A DNA stretch of 64,000 bases from Parietaria judaica (GCA_954871525.1 OX940865.1:17188606-17252605), one strand, 5' to 3'. Shown: positions 1 through 11,544, counted from the first letter of the stretch. The notes: generated from the letters alone by a model not told the origin. A program made the numbers and translations.

Positions 1-396
1 ATTTATTATTATTATGTTTTATAGAAATTCCATTTACTTTGTTGATTGATCTAGCTGAATTATAGATCTGTTTTTTTAACAAAATTTATTCTTTATCGAA
101 AGCGACATGTATCCGACGCTTAATAACACATTCAAAAAGCAATTGAGAATATAGATAGAATTTAAGAGAGAACAACGTTATAAATTTGCACCATTACAAA
201 TAGCAATCATTAAAATCTTCATATGTGAAAAAAAAAATAATTAAATTGATAATATGAGGCACTTATGCCGCAATTAGTGCTATTATAATAAAGCCTTCTA
301 TCTTCAACCACTGACTGGACAGAAGATAAATATTACAGAGACAACCTTCCATGGCTAAAACCTAAGAGAACAGGATCTTCATCCAACAGTGGATCC
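1..396. other. 5' flank of the At5g03900-like gene
   Basis: AT-rich flank with no open frame or repeat that I can support. The last ~90 bases before the ATG at 397 are less AT-biased and probably hold the 5' UTR. No TATA box could be assigned with confidence. Confidence 0.4.
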
Positions 397-3300
397 ATGG
401 CTTCCATATCCACATGCTTCACCATTCCACTCTCTCCCAAGCCTCGTCGCTACTCGCGCCTTTCCACTCTCTCCGGCCTCCGCGGGAGCTTTCCCGTCAT
501 CCAAGCGCCGACTTTCCCGGGAAACTCGGCGAAATGTCGAGGACGTAGGGTTCCGCTACCTCCGGTGAGGGCCGGCATCGACGTCGGCGCCGGAATCCGG
601 CCCGGAGGTTTGGTGGAGAGCGACAAGCTGCCGAGCGATGTGAGGAAGAGAGCCATGGAGGCTGTGGATGCCTGCGGCGGGAGAGTCACCATCGGCGACG
701 TGGCGAGCCGAGCTGGTTTGAAGCTCAACGAGGCTCAGAAGGCTTTGCAGGCCATTGCTGCCGATACTAATGGCTTTCTTGAGGTAAATTGAATCGGAAC
801 TACGTCAATCACTGACTGTGACATTGTTCAAGTGTTGTTTCTGTGATATCTGTATCAATGGTTTTCTTGAGATGATGTTGATCTTGATGAGTTATAGTAA
901 TGTGTGTATAGTACTGACTTAAGGTGTTTAAAAGTGGATTATATGCATAATTGGATGGTCTGTCTAAGTTGGTGTTAGAATTTGTGATCCGAATCAGTGA
1001 AAATGGATTCAAACATGAGGCAAAAAGATTCCTGGGCCAGTCCCAGATTCCCGGGTTTTTGGAAATTAGGCTTAGCCACCGCTTAGAATTTGTGACCCGA
1101 ATCTGCTTAGACGGACTCAAGCATAAGGCAGAGCATGCTCGGGTCACTCTAAATTCCCGGTTTAAAAATAAATAAATAAATTAGGCTTAGCCATTGCTTA
1201 GAATTTGTGACCCGTATTTGCGTAGATGGACCCAAGCATAATGCAAAAGATTCCTGGGCCACCCATAAATTCCCGGATTGTTGAAAAAACTGGCTAATCT
1301 GCCTAGATGGAGTGAATTATAAGGCAAACAATGCATGGTCTGCTCCCAAATTCCAGATTTTTAAAATTAGGCTCGGCCAGGGCTTAGCTACAAAAGCCTA
1401 ATCTCGTTCCTGGTCCCGCTCTCCTCTGACCTTACTCCCGACCCCTGCTAAACACCCAACCTAGTCGTCATTTTGCGCTTCATCTATAACCGTTGTATTT
1501 TGTGTGGATATAAAGTTCTTAGTGGCATCTGAAGCTTAATTAGCTTCTTTTAGATTTGTAGGCTCTGTATCTTTTGCACTTTGTTAATGCTTACGTGTTT
1601 AAGGCAGTTTTAACGGGATTCTTGAAAAACAATTATCTTTCCAGGCTAGAATGACATAAATACGTGATTAGTAGTGTTTTAAGATAATTTTAGCTACAGG
1701 AACTTAGTTTCCTTTTTTTTTAGAAGTTCTCTTTGCTTGGTTTTGTGAGTCCAAATGTCGTGAAGAATGTCTTGACAGGTCTCTGACGAAGGCGATGTTC
1801 TCTATGTTTTCCCAAAAGATTACCGTGCAAAGCTTGCCACCAAATCACTAAGGATTAAGCTTGAACCTTACTTAGAAAAGGCAAAGGTATATTGTTGATC
1901 ATACTTCATGATTTGCCTTGATCGTTAGTGAAGTTACGCTCAACTGTGATGCAAATTGACATTTTCAGGCAGGAACCGAGTATATAGTTAGGGTTTCGTT
2001 TGGCACTGCTCTGATTGCGTCGATTGTTCTGGTTTATACTACAATCATTGCCATTCTTTCTAGCAGTCGGTATTCTTCGAACTTGATCAAACGAAGTCCT
2101 TTTCACTTCTTTTTATCAACATTTAGAAATAATTTGACTATGTAAATTGAGTTACAGCGAGGAGGATAATCGAGGAAGACGAGGACGGTCATATGGTTCA
2201 GGATTCAACTTTTACTTCAGTCCAACCGACCTCTTTTGGTATTATTAAATATCTGACAACTTACGGCTTTTCATATGATTTATGTTGCTCATATTTACCA
2301 GTTATTATTATATTTAAATGTCCGATCATAATGTTATTTTATATTAGGTATTGGGATCCAAACTACTATAGGAGGCGACGAAGACAGACCGATGATAACA
2401 AGATGAACTTCATTGAATCGGTATGTGGAATTATGTCTCAATTTTAGATGATTTTCCTCGGAAGCATATTAATTTTTGTTTTGATTTCAGACTTTCTCGT
2501 TTGTATTTGGGGACGGCGATCCAAATCAAGGAATTGAAGAAGAGAGATGGAAGTTGGTAATACTTGAGCACTGAATTTAGTGGTCCGTTGCTTCAATGCT
2601 TAAATTTACTAAATTGGTTGCACCTGGGTGTAAGTATTGTCGTAAAGCCCTTTTTGGTTTCTTGCTCCCGGTTAAAAAAACCGGGCTTTTCAACAAAAAA
2701 ATCCCAGCGCGGTGCCCGGTGTTTTTTTTTTTAAATTTGTTTGGTTTAGGGTTTATATAAGTTTAGCAAAGTTTTAGTGGTTAACTTGTTATTATATTCA
2801 CTTTTCAATTTCATTTGGTTTGGATATGATATATATTATGTATACTTTTTCATTTTGAAGTTTTGGATTGAGATGTATTATTTGAAAAACGTGTGTACAA
2901 TCCAATTTATTACCCGAATTGAGAGTTCAACCTTAAACCAAGTCTGACCCATTTTCAGCCCAATCCAGGACCAGCCTTTTTATTTAATTCCGAAAAACTG
3001 GGACCCAGTCCTAATTCCCAAAAAGACTGGTACCGTTCACAATTTCACTTTTAGGAATCTCATATTCCATTCCTACTTCAACATTGCATTATCATTTCGT
3101 ATTTTGAATGCATTTTGGTTATATGCATTGAGGATTAGCTTAGGATTGAGGAGTTACCGTATTGATGTGTATGCAGATTGGGCAGTACATAACTTCTAAT
3201 GGTGGTGTTGTAGCTGCCGAGGAACTTGCTCCGTATCTTGACCTAGAAACTTCAGGAGGATCAATGGTGGGTTTTGCATCTTTTGTAACGTAATATATTT

Positions 3301-6300
3301 TTTCATTCTTTCTGTTCTCTGTGTATGCCTCTGTTGTATTAGTTTTTATTTATTTGGTTGTTTTATTTAAACCGGTGGAGTTCCGTTTTCATATATGAAA
3401 AAACCCGGTTCCGGTTATAAAAATGTCAAACAATAAAATGGGAGAAAATTATGCTTTAGTTCCTACTGTATTTAGAGAAATTTAAGAACTGCTGGACATA
3501 TATGTAAAGTTGCTTCTACTGTAATCTTTTCAATTTTGTAGAAATATAGAAAGTTAGGGAACATATTGTAAATTAGAAACTATGTGTAATTAGTTATTGT
3601 AATTATGGGTTATAAGATAGTTTCCTTTTACATAGGAACTAATTAGAGTGAATTGTTATTATTGTTGTTTTATTAGCTGCCAATTAATGTACTCTCAAAT
3701 CTCAATTATTGATTTAATGATATTCTGCAAATTACTCCAATAAATTCTAAAAATTATCATATACTAATTGAAGCTAAATTCTTATATCATATTAGTATTT
3801 GCATCATTTGAACACTCTTCTTGCTTCTGGTTTCAGGATGATGAATCATACATCTTACCGGTTCTTTTACGGTTTGATGGTCAACCTGAAATTGATGAAG
3901 AGGTATAATAATGCTATATATATATATATAATTGGTTCAAGTTTATTATCAATTAATCCGCTCAAATTTCTCCATTAATTAAATGTTTCACATGCATTTA
4001 TATTAGGTTTTGTATCAACTAATAATCATATAGTTTTTTTGGATAAAATGATTGTTAAGATATTATAATAGGTTACTTACAAGATAATCACAGTTACACC
4101 AACTAACCTTATGCATACGGTTATAATCTAATTAGCATAATTAACATATACAAAATAGTCCCTAACTTTCCATATTTCAACAAATTATGATGCAGGGAAA
4201 TATTCTGTATCGATTTCCGTCTCTACAGCGAACGGCTTCTTCTCAAAGAAGTGGAAGAAAAGAATATGTGGGAAGAAAATGGGCTGATTGGGTTGGAGGA
4301 GTAGAGAAATTTTTCAAGGAGAAGACTTTACAATTCAGGTCTTTAATTACTTATTTTCCATTTGTCTTGGTGCAATTTATTAATGGCCCCTGAGCTTTGC
4401 ATATTGGTGCAGTTTACCCTTGAACATTAACTTTTTTACAGCAATTCCAATAGCATATTGCCCGCGGTGCGCTGAAGATGAAAAAGCTATTAATTTCTTC
4501 GCAACTAATGACTTATTCAAAGATACTTTGTAAATTAATTACCGAATGAGATCAATAATCTAGATTATGGGACTATCGTGAAACAATCAATGAGTCTAGT
4601 TCTTTCAAAACTACTAAGATGAAAGTCCTATAAAGTTCAAGAGAAAATAATAAAATTGATTAAAAATCAGCAAACCTAGTAATGTGTTAAAAAAAACAAC
4701 TTAAATTTCGCAATTTTAAAGCATAGGGAGCAATGTGCTGCTTTTTGGAAGTTTTGGGAGCATCGCCACTAAAATTGGGGGAGAAAACTGCACCAACATG
4801 CTAAGTTCAGGGGCATTACTGCCAATTACTCATTATATTGTTTAGAAATTATCTTGATGTGTTTTTTTTTTTTTCCTTCTTGATGGTGCAGTAATACTAG
4901 CACTTCTGAAAGGGGATTGGTCATTGGACTTGGAGGACTTAATTTTGTTGGGGTTGTAGTTCTTGGAACTATGTTAAAGTAAGATTGATTGTATGAGTTG
5001 CTTTTGTTTATAGGGGTGTAAATGAGACCCAGGCCAGCCCCGTTTTGGCTCGGTTCCGTTCCAGTTCCCAGCTATAAAAAGTTGGCTTTTTAAACCCGGG
5101 ACTGGAGCTGGTCCTTGTTTCACCCCCTAATTGTATGTTTATGTTTGAATTGTGATTCTGATTCTAACACTATATTATGTATTTTCATGTTTGAAGGGAA
5201 ATCGCAATCCCGCCAGGTGGCTTCCTCAAATTTGTGGCTGATATATTTCCTCTACTCCAGGTCTTATTTTCTTTGATTAAATAAGTAAATTGCTAGCAAG
5301 TTGGTTTGCATAATGATACGACCCAAAATCGATCTCGAAAATAGGAGGGCCTCATCTTCATCAAGTCCGATCTCCCTTATTTTGAGAGAGATTAAACTTT
5401 GTGAACACTTATAAGCTACTTTGTTAAGTATTAATGCAAAATTATTTTAGGATTTTTCATAATTAAGTTTTCATTTGGACCTGCTATTTCGTTCTATGCT
5501 AGTCATTTTTATCTCACTTCTTCATATTAAAAATAAAATATAAAAACTGGCATTTTTTTATTTTTTTTTTATAATTGAATTTTCAGGCATCCCAATCTAA
5601 CTGCGTTTACACCAAACCCCAGTTTTAAAACATTGGAAATTCGATATCTGTCTTAAGATTCTCCAAATACCCAAATGAGAAACATCGGGTTTCGGACCAT
5701 CATGAGTTAAATTCTTATCAATTTGTATGTGATCTGGTGATATTTTTATCATCCAATAAGCTCCTTCTGTAAGCTGTTTCTAATGCTTCAATTTCACGAT
5801 GCGTTATCGAATGAACTTTCATAATTAGGTCTTTCTAATTTGGATATCGAATGAACTTTTATAATTTGGTCATTCTAATTTGGACAAAGTTTAGACCTTA
5901 TCATCAAAATCATTTTCTTGAATTTATGTACCGAAAAACTTACAGCTATGTTACTGCAGATCTATGCTGGTTCGTTCTTTGCAATTCCCTTGTTCCGGTG
6001 GTTTTTGTTAAGCAGGACGAACAAAGAAATCGAAAAGAGAAACCAAGCACGGGAACAACGTGCTCGAGCACTTGAACTTCCAGATATCTCACTTAGACGA
6101 AAGGTATGCACTTTTATACCGTTTTCCTGTGTTTGAATGTCCTCTGACATTATTTACAATAAATTGTTTTCATCTATTGCCCCGGAACTTGTCGTGCTGT
6201 CACAGATTCAATCTTGATATGTTTCTTTTTAGCAAATTCCTGACAGTTACGTCAAACTTTATGCCACTTGTAATGTACATACTACATAGTAGTGTTTTAG

Positions 6301-6656
6301 GAAAAAAAATCACCACATATGAACCGCATGTGGCTTAGTGTTTGACGAAAAACCGTCGAATATTTTTAGTCATTGGGTAACGTTAACGGTTAACAAGCTC
6401 GCTCAAGTACTAAAATGCTGTTAAAATAAAGTGTTCTAAGGGAGAAACTGTGACATTCCGACAAGTTCAGAGTATAGATTCAGCTAAACTGTTTTTTCAT
6501 GATCTGACTCAGCTCCTTAGCGCCCGGGACATGGCCCAAAAAACAGTGATAGGACAAGATCAAATCGTGTATAGTACCGAGAAGGATTTCGTTGAGCAAG
6601 ACTTCGAGTCCCGGGAATGGGATAAGAGGTTTCGAGAGTTAGAGAACTCCGATTGA
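397..6656 (+). CDS. At5g03900-like plastid membrane protein, 13 exons
   Basis: Coding exons: 397-783, 1779-1886, 1969-2069, 2158-2238, 2348-2420, 2491-2556, 3177-3266, 3837-3902, 4196-4338, 4892-4978, 5197-5260, 5960-6103, 6513-6656. All introns are GT-AG and phases join to a 517-residue protein, close to what I recall for Arabidopsis At5g03900 (uncharacterised, chloroplastic). Residues 1 to ~58 are rich in Ser, Arg and Pro without acidic residues, as in a plastid transit peptide. Residues ~83-148 look like a small winged-helix unit ending in DEGDVLYVFP. A hydrophobic helix follows (~173-196), then an Arg-rich loop. A second unit of the same plan (~273-336) ends in DEEGNILYRFP. Two more hydrophobic segments lie at ~381-400 and ~423-441, followed by a charged C-terminus. 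Arabidopsis annotation calls it iron-sulfur cluster biosynthesis family, possibly by carry-over from its neighbour At5g03905; I see no Fe-S scaffold motif here. Function unknown. Introns hold several repeats. Confidence 0.9.
965..1390. repeat. Degenerate tandem repeat, ~110-bp unit, in intron 1
   Basis: A phrase beginning AGAATTTGTGAYCCG recurs at ~978, ~1085 and ~1199, and a weaker copy follows from ~1295. Each is followed by a ...TTCCTGGGCC... or ...AATTCCCGG... block and a TTAGGCTTAGCC spacer. Periods are about 107-116 bp over nearly four units. The copies are diverged, so the array is old. Confidence 0.75.
2640..3060. repeat. CCGG-rich dispersed repeat in intron 6
   Basis: This part of intron 6 contains pieces such as CTCCCGGTTAAAAAAACCGG and several CCCAGTCC/CCCGGT words. 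They resemble the interior of the 800-bp hAT-type element at 29932-30731. Borders are not visible. It is probably a decayed relative. Confidence 0.35.
4377..4828. repeat. Foldback element in intron 9
   Basis: The left arm (4377 to ~4440, with GCCCCTGAGCTTTGCATATT and GGTGCAGTTT) is repeated inverted on the right (~4770-4828, with AAACTGCACCAACATGCTAA and GGGGCATTACTGCCAATTA). The same outer arm occurs in two CIA1 introns, near 53630-53940 and 57003-57440. It behaves like a non-autonomous terminal-inverted-repeat transposon. No convincing target duplication is left. Confidence 0.55.
5011..5129. mobile_element. Short hAT-like MITE in intron 10
   Basis: 119 bp bounded by TAGGGGTGTAAA on the left and TTTCACCCCCTA on the right, an inverted pair of about 12 bp. 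The interior has CCGGTT/CCCAGC words. The same ends bound the larger element at 29932-30731, which has a clean 8-bp target duplication. Here the flanks match only partly, so this copy is older. Confidence 0.55.
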
Positions 6657-6805
6657 AATCGAGAAAATAGATATTTAACTTGTAATCTGTAAATAGCATA
6701 TTCTTGCATTACATATACAGCAAGTTATAAATCTTTTGAAGAGTTCTTGCTGGGAAAATCGGCAGTTGTATTTTTCAAATGGATAGTTTTAGACTATGAT
6801 ACAAT

Positions 6806-6811
6806 AATAAA
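6806..6811 (+). terminator. Candidate poly(A) signal of the At5g03900-like gene
   Basis: AATAAA lies 150 bases after the stop codon (6654-6656), a normal distance for a plant near-upstream element. The cleavage site is not visible. Confidence 0.4.
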
Positions 6812-6862
6812 TCTCCCTTTGATTATTATAATACTTCACATTTGATCCATAAACATACTCGA

Positions 6863-6942
6863 CTACCATAAGTTCCGAAACTCCTCACCGACACCTACCC
6901 TTTTCCGCTTCTTCTTCCCTCGGAACCTCCGTGCGGGATTAC
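6863..6942 (-). other. Exon-like open frame, possible alternative last exon
   Basis: On the minus strand an acceptor-like CACAG precedes an open frame of 25 codons that starts Asn-Pro-Ala-Arg-Arg, has a Lys/Arg cluster (GKKKRKR) and stops at 6863-6865. Its entry phase would fit the NFD6-like exon ending at 9253, so it could be a distal alternative last exon. It could also be an unrelated gene remnant. I recognise no family. Confidence 0.25.
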
Positions 6943-6949
6943 CTGTGAA

Positions 6950-8300
6950 CAAAATTATGAGGGGCAACGATAAAATAAAGGCAAAATCTAAGGGTTAAAG
7001 TTGTCATTCGCGTCATTACCTTGTGATTTGGAAACTTATTTGTTAACTTGTATTTGTATACTTGGAACTTTGGAAGTGAAATAGCTGTATTGAATTTGAA
7101 TTTCTTATTTAATTTTTTTCAAATTTATTTTCTGCATCTCAAACTTGCCTTGTATTCTTCCAATTTCATCGTTCTTTGTGTACAACGCAATTTCTCTGAA
7201 TTGAAGGCAGTTTTTACTTTTTAGTATCAAAGTAGTAAATCTCAGGAGTGTTTTTACTATTTTGAAAATAAATTACCACGTATAATTTTATCTAAAATAT
7301 ATCCAAGACTAGTAAAAATCCGAAATACTTAAAACCTTTTTAGTTCAGGGATCTACACAAATGTTATGCGGCTTTACCGGCGATGGGATCATTTATTCAA
7401 TGAGATTTGGAAGACACGCCTCGGTTCCGGGCAAGAATTAAGTTTGAGAACTTGTTCCCCGTAGTAACATGGCTTTCAAACAGTATAAAAATGCTTGTTT
7501 CCGATCAGTAAAGTAGAATTTGCCGGGACTGTTACAGAATAGTTACATGGAGTTCATCGACGAAGAAAAACCCGAATTACTCAAACCTACGTAGTTCAAA
7601 TATTTTCGACACTTCGTTAATGGCGACAAGATCGTTAATTCGTTCACAGCAAGTAGACATTTTTCGATTCTAGGAACAGAACTCGTCTTGATCGAGTAGA
7701 AGAAACTCGAGTAGAATATCATGCAGAAGCCCGAGAAAGTTGAGCACAAATAATTAAACAACAATGGGTGAAGAAAAATGCATACTATCCTTCAAAAAAA
7801 AAAAAAATGCATACTTTTTCGCAATACATGCGAATGATGTACAAGAAAACTCCATCTGACTTGTAGTGTAAGCAAAACTCATTTGGTTCAAGAAAAGATC
7901 AAAGAAATGAATGAAATCGAAATTTATATTTCGATTGAAGTTTCAAAGGGAAGACCAATTATTTGGATTATACATAAGATTCTAAATACAGCATTAAATT
8001 TCTATTGAGGTTTTCAAAGCGAAAAACAAAAAGGAAAATGGGATAAACTGATTGTGAAATTGTACAAGAATAGTCAATAATCAATCAACTAAAGCTTACA
8101 TCATGATCATAAATTAAGCTTATTTTCAAGGCTGAAATAGTCAACAAAATTTCGGAAACAGACCGTCATTCCTCAAGAATCTGCGAACGGAGAATGTACA
8201 ATCAGAAAAGGTCACGAATTTATCTGGGAAATACATATCATCTTGTTCACACATTCAAACAAAACAGCTAAGTATTCTAGGGTTTGACTTGTCCCTTGTG
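6950..8300. other. Gene-poor stretch; source of part of a local duplication
   Basis: No convincing open frame. Bases ~7680-7910 are repeated in diverged form at ~10735-10945; shared words include GCCCGAGAAAGTT, AATGGGTGAAGAA and GACTTGTAGT. Together with the match of 5610-5976 to 10040-10487, this shows a duplicated segment with an internal deletion. Poly(A) and poly(T) tracts are common. Confidence 0.5.
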
Positions 8301-8632
8301 CTGCTCAAAGTCCTACAATTATGAGCCATCAATGCCTGAGAATGAAGAATTTAAGAACATAAACTTGCTTCAATTTCACCCTTTTCACATCATCATTGCA
8401 AGCTGGTTAAACACGATTAATTAGTAACCCACTCACACATCCAAGCAATTATAGAGTTCAAAATTCACATCAAAGATGAATTTATTCAGTATCACCCCAG
8501 ATTATGCTTAAATATTTATCACCATTAATAAAAAACCTATTATGAGGATATTGCACATACAGAATTCAAACAAACAAAAAATCTTGAGAATGCTAAGAAA
8601 TCCAAGTTACTCCCATCTTCGGTTCTTGCTCT

Positions 8633-9575
8633 TCATCTAGTCTTGTCAACGCCTACAACAAGAAGAAGAGGAGTGCATTCCTTTTCACTAAACATTCAGG
8701 ATCAACAGAACGGCTAGAAGGCGGAAAAAAAGAATGGAGATGGAAAAAGCACATGGAAGGAATACATTGAGCGACTCGATATGAAAAATCACCCATTGCT
8801 TTACGCATACAGTGAACAACTATAGTAACAACAAATTTTAAACGTCCATGAAAATTCGCTAACTTACCGGAAAATGACATGATGGGATCCTAGAAATGTT
8901 CGCTAGATACCTAATTCAAGAATAAAAAAACCCACTTGGTTAGGTACCTAGAAGCAAAACTAGAGCTCATGAAAAACAACCATAAACTCTTAAAACCCTA
9001 GAAACCAAGGAACGGGAATCTAAGACTGCATATTTTTCCCGAAGAAGCCGACTCAAGAAACAATTTCGCAAGTTTTCGGGTCCGTTTTCAAGTTACATCT
9101 TGTTAGCAACACAGCAATAAATCTTTCTCTTATGAATACACTAGACTAAATGGATTCATGCAAAACTGAAACCCTAGATAGATAACAGGAAGAAGAGCAC
9201 ATAATCACGCGAGATTCGAACACGGAAGTAGGGACGGGAAGAGAGGAGGTACCTTCGGGAAGCCAACCGCAGGTGGCGCGGGTGACGGAGAGCATCGAGG
9301 TGAGCAGAGCCGAGGAGGTGGCGGTGTGGTACGGCAACATCGACTCCACGCAGAAGCTCAGCTCAACGGGAGACCTGAGCTGTTGACGATTCAATCTCGC
9401 GTACATAGAAATGGTAAAGAGGAGTTTGAGGGATGTACCTGAGCGAGCGCTGAGAGAGGGGCTTCTTGGAGGCCATGCGAAATGGGGAGGAAGAAGCGCG
9501 AGAGGCTTTGGCTTCGGCGGCGACGAAGCTGGCGGCGCGTGATGAGACTGATCGGAAAACGGATCTCGCCGCCAT
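8633..9575 (-). CDS. NFD6: NUCLEAR FUSION DEFECTIVE 6-like small organellar protein
   Basis: Coding exons on the minus strand: 9575-9439, 9374-9253, 8652-8633. The product has 92 residues. The N-terminus ([13 protein letters not shown], then an Ala/Ser/Arg-rich stretch) looks like a mitochondrial or plastid presequence. The core has the family words [20 protein letters not shown] (residues 47-66) and CGWLPEG, and the chain ends VDKTR. Arabidopsis NFD6 is dual-targeted to plastid and mitochondria and is needed for polar nuclear fusion in the female gametophyte; the molecular role is not known. The ATG at 9575 is chosen because the frame upstream is a low-complexity GAGATC repeat. Splice choice may alter the C-terminus (see 8868-8889). 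Confidence 0.85.
8868..8889 (-). other. Candidate 22-nt cassette exon of the NFD6-like gene
   Basis: On the minus strand these 22 bases are framed by an acceptor (TTCTAG) and a strong donor (GTAAGT). Inclusion between the exons ending at 9253 and starting at 8652 keeps an open frame but changes the C-terminus from VDKTR to about eight other residues before a stop. Both forms are translatable. Whether it is used needs transcript data. Confidence 0.35.
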
Positions 9576-9578
9576 TGA

Positions 9579-9623
9579 TGGAGATCGAGATCGAGATCGA
9601 GCTTGAGATTGAGATTGAGATTG
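9579..9623. repeat. GAGATC/GAGATT hexanucleotide repeat
   Basis: About seven units of a 6-bp repeat just upstream of the NFD6-like ATG, probably in its 5' UTR. It creates Ser-Ile and Glu-Ile open frames on both strands that are not genes. Confidence 0.8.
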
Positions 9624-10039
9624 GGGGTTCAGGGTTTTTGAGAGGTCCAAGCTTTTCCTTCTTCACACAGTAAGAGTAATGCACCAACGATTTTAATAGT
9701 GAATTAGCGGCAAAAATATTTAAGTATTTTAAAAGTAGGGAAATATGGAGTTAACTTGAGAAAAACCTACAGTAAAAGTATTTAAATTCACTTTTCCGTA
9801 AGGTAATTAGACTATTTTTGTTGGTGATACGTCAACGCAAATCAAACAAATTAACTCAAACAATTAAATCCACGAGCATCATAGTAAACTTGCTTGGAAA
9901 GACAATTTCTTGAAACAGTGACAAACTCGTTTGATTATAGAAGTGAGAGCTTCTTTACAGAGATGACACACTACTTTTTATTTGTATTTTTTTAATTAAA
10001 AAATGTAAAATTTACAATTGAGAGATCATTTCTTTATTG

Positions 10040-10487
10040 TTTTGAAACATCAAAAATTCGGATTCTACGTCAATTCTCATAACACCTGAATATGAAACAC
10101 CGGTTTCAACAAAGCATGTTTGGCCTAGTGATAAATCCACTACAAAAATCTTCAAGGGGTCGTGGGTTCAATCCCAATACTCAATAGTGTCAATCTGTTC
10201 TAATGCAACTAATATAAATTGTAATGCAGAATATGTAATATTGACTGATAAAGTCACCTCATTTAAAAAAAAAAACATCGGTTTCAATACTACTAGGAGT
10301 TAAATATCAATTTGATATTTTATGAATCCAACGAGCTCCTTCTTGAAGCGATTATCAAATGAGCTTTGGTCGTTTTCAAATTTGAGGAAAGTTTGGGAAC
10401 CTTATTATCAAGATCATATGCTTGAATTTATGTACCAAAAAATTTACAGCTATGTTATTGCAGATCTATGCTGGTTCTTTCTTATCG
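10040..10487 (+). pseudogene. Duplicated fragment of the At5g03900-like gene (intron 11 and start of exon 12)
   Basis: This stretch matches 5610-5976: GAATTTATGTACC, TTACAGCTATGTTA and TGCAGATCTATGCTGGTTC occur in both in the same order. Similarity ends a few codons into exon 12 (IYAGSF). The copy is interrupted by a SINE at 10110-10272. A second block at ~10735-10945 matches ~7680-7910. Too small to encode anything. Confidence 0.75.
10110..10272 (+). mobile_element. tRNA-derived SINE, copy 1
   Basis: 163 bp with an A-box-like TGGCCTAGTGATAA near the 5' end, a B-box-like GGTTCAATCCC about 35 bases later, and a 3' poly(A) run. Flanks are near-perfect 15-bp duplications: AAACACCGGTTTCAA at 10095-10109 and AAACATCGGTTTCAA at 10273-10287. 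It inserted into the duplicated gene fragment, whose parent near 5670-5685 keeps the unfilled site. Confidence 0.85.
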
Positions 10488-10523
10488 AGGCTTAAGAGGG
10501 AACATTATGTATCGAAGAAGATA

Positions 10524-10680
10524 CAGTAGAACCTCTATAAATTAATACTCGATAAATTAATACCTCGATTAATTAATATTTTTTTCCGGCCCCGACTACA
10601 CTAACGTAGTTCAATTTTTACCTCGATAATATAATAAATTTATGTGGTTCCCACCTTATTAATTTATAAAGGTTCTGCTG
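10524..10680. mobile_element. Tc1/mariner-like MITE
   Basis: 157 bp bounded by CAGTAGAACCTCTATAAATT and its near-perfect inverse AATTTATAAAGGTTCTGCTG, with TA on both sides (10522-10523 and 10681-10682). A TA duplication with ~24-bp inverted ends points to the Tc1/mariner superfamily. No coding capacity. A decayed relative may lie near 35540-35595. Confidence 0.75.
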
Positions 10681-11544
10681 TATATGGTTTTTAGGTCAAA
10701 TTAAGATTGAATTTGAAGGTTAAAATGTAACTATGTTGAGCTCGAATTGAATATCACGCAGAAGAAGCCCGAGAAAGTTTGAACACAAGAATGGGTGAAG
10801 AACAATGCACACTTTTTTTTTGGCAAAACATTGGTTTAGTTCACAATCTGAATGATGGATGTACAAGAACAAGTCCATGTGACTTGTAGTTTAAGCAAAC
10901 TTGAGCACCAGTATACCTGCATTTCGTTCAAGAAATGGAACAAATCCATGATTATATTATCAATTTAATACGTAAACAAAACGAGAGAGAACAATGCGGG
11001 AATTATAAAATAAATTAAAAAAAAAAACGAAATTAGCGCTTCACCAAGAATTACACCATCTTTAAGCTTAGTTAGAAACTAAAAATGGTAAAATGTGAGT
11101 AAGAATTTGATCATTTTTATAGTAGAAAATAAAAATTTGTTTCCCAATAAAAAAAAAAATTTGAAGAAGTTTTTTTTTTAATATTTTAACTAATTTTATT
11201 TTTATTTTCTCTAATGATGGAAAAATCCCTCAAATTTCTTTAGACAAAAACCACAATTATTAGTTTCTGCCTTTCGAACCTCGTGGCGATAAGAGAACAT
11301 TTTGTAAAAATTATGGAAGAGAATCAACATTTTATTTCCTGATAAAAACTAGAAGATAAGGTTTTAATAAAAAAGATGTTCATTTTCCTAGAAAAGTTTT
11401 TCTATGTTTTTAATCAAATAATCTAAGTGAGCAATATTTATGTCACACTCGCTACTCTCGTTCGAAGCTAAATCTTCGATGGAAGCTTTAAACAAACGAA
11501 GATAAACGTAGAAGCGCCATTAAAAATGAAAAGACTTAAGAAAC

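Noticed and set aside
9391..9687. Frames rich in Ser-Ile and Glu-Ile on both strands
   Set aside because: They read the GAGATC/GAGATT hexanucleotide repeat in the NFD6-like 5' region.
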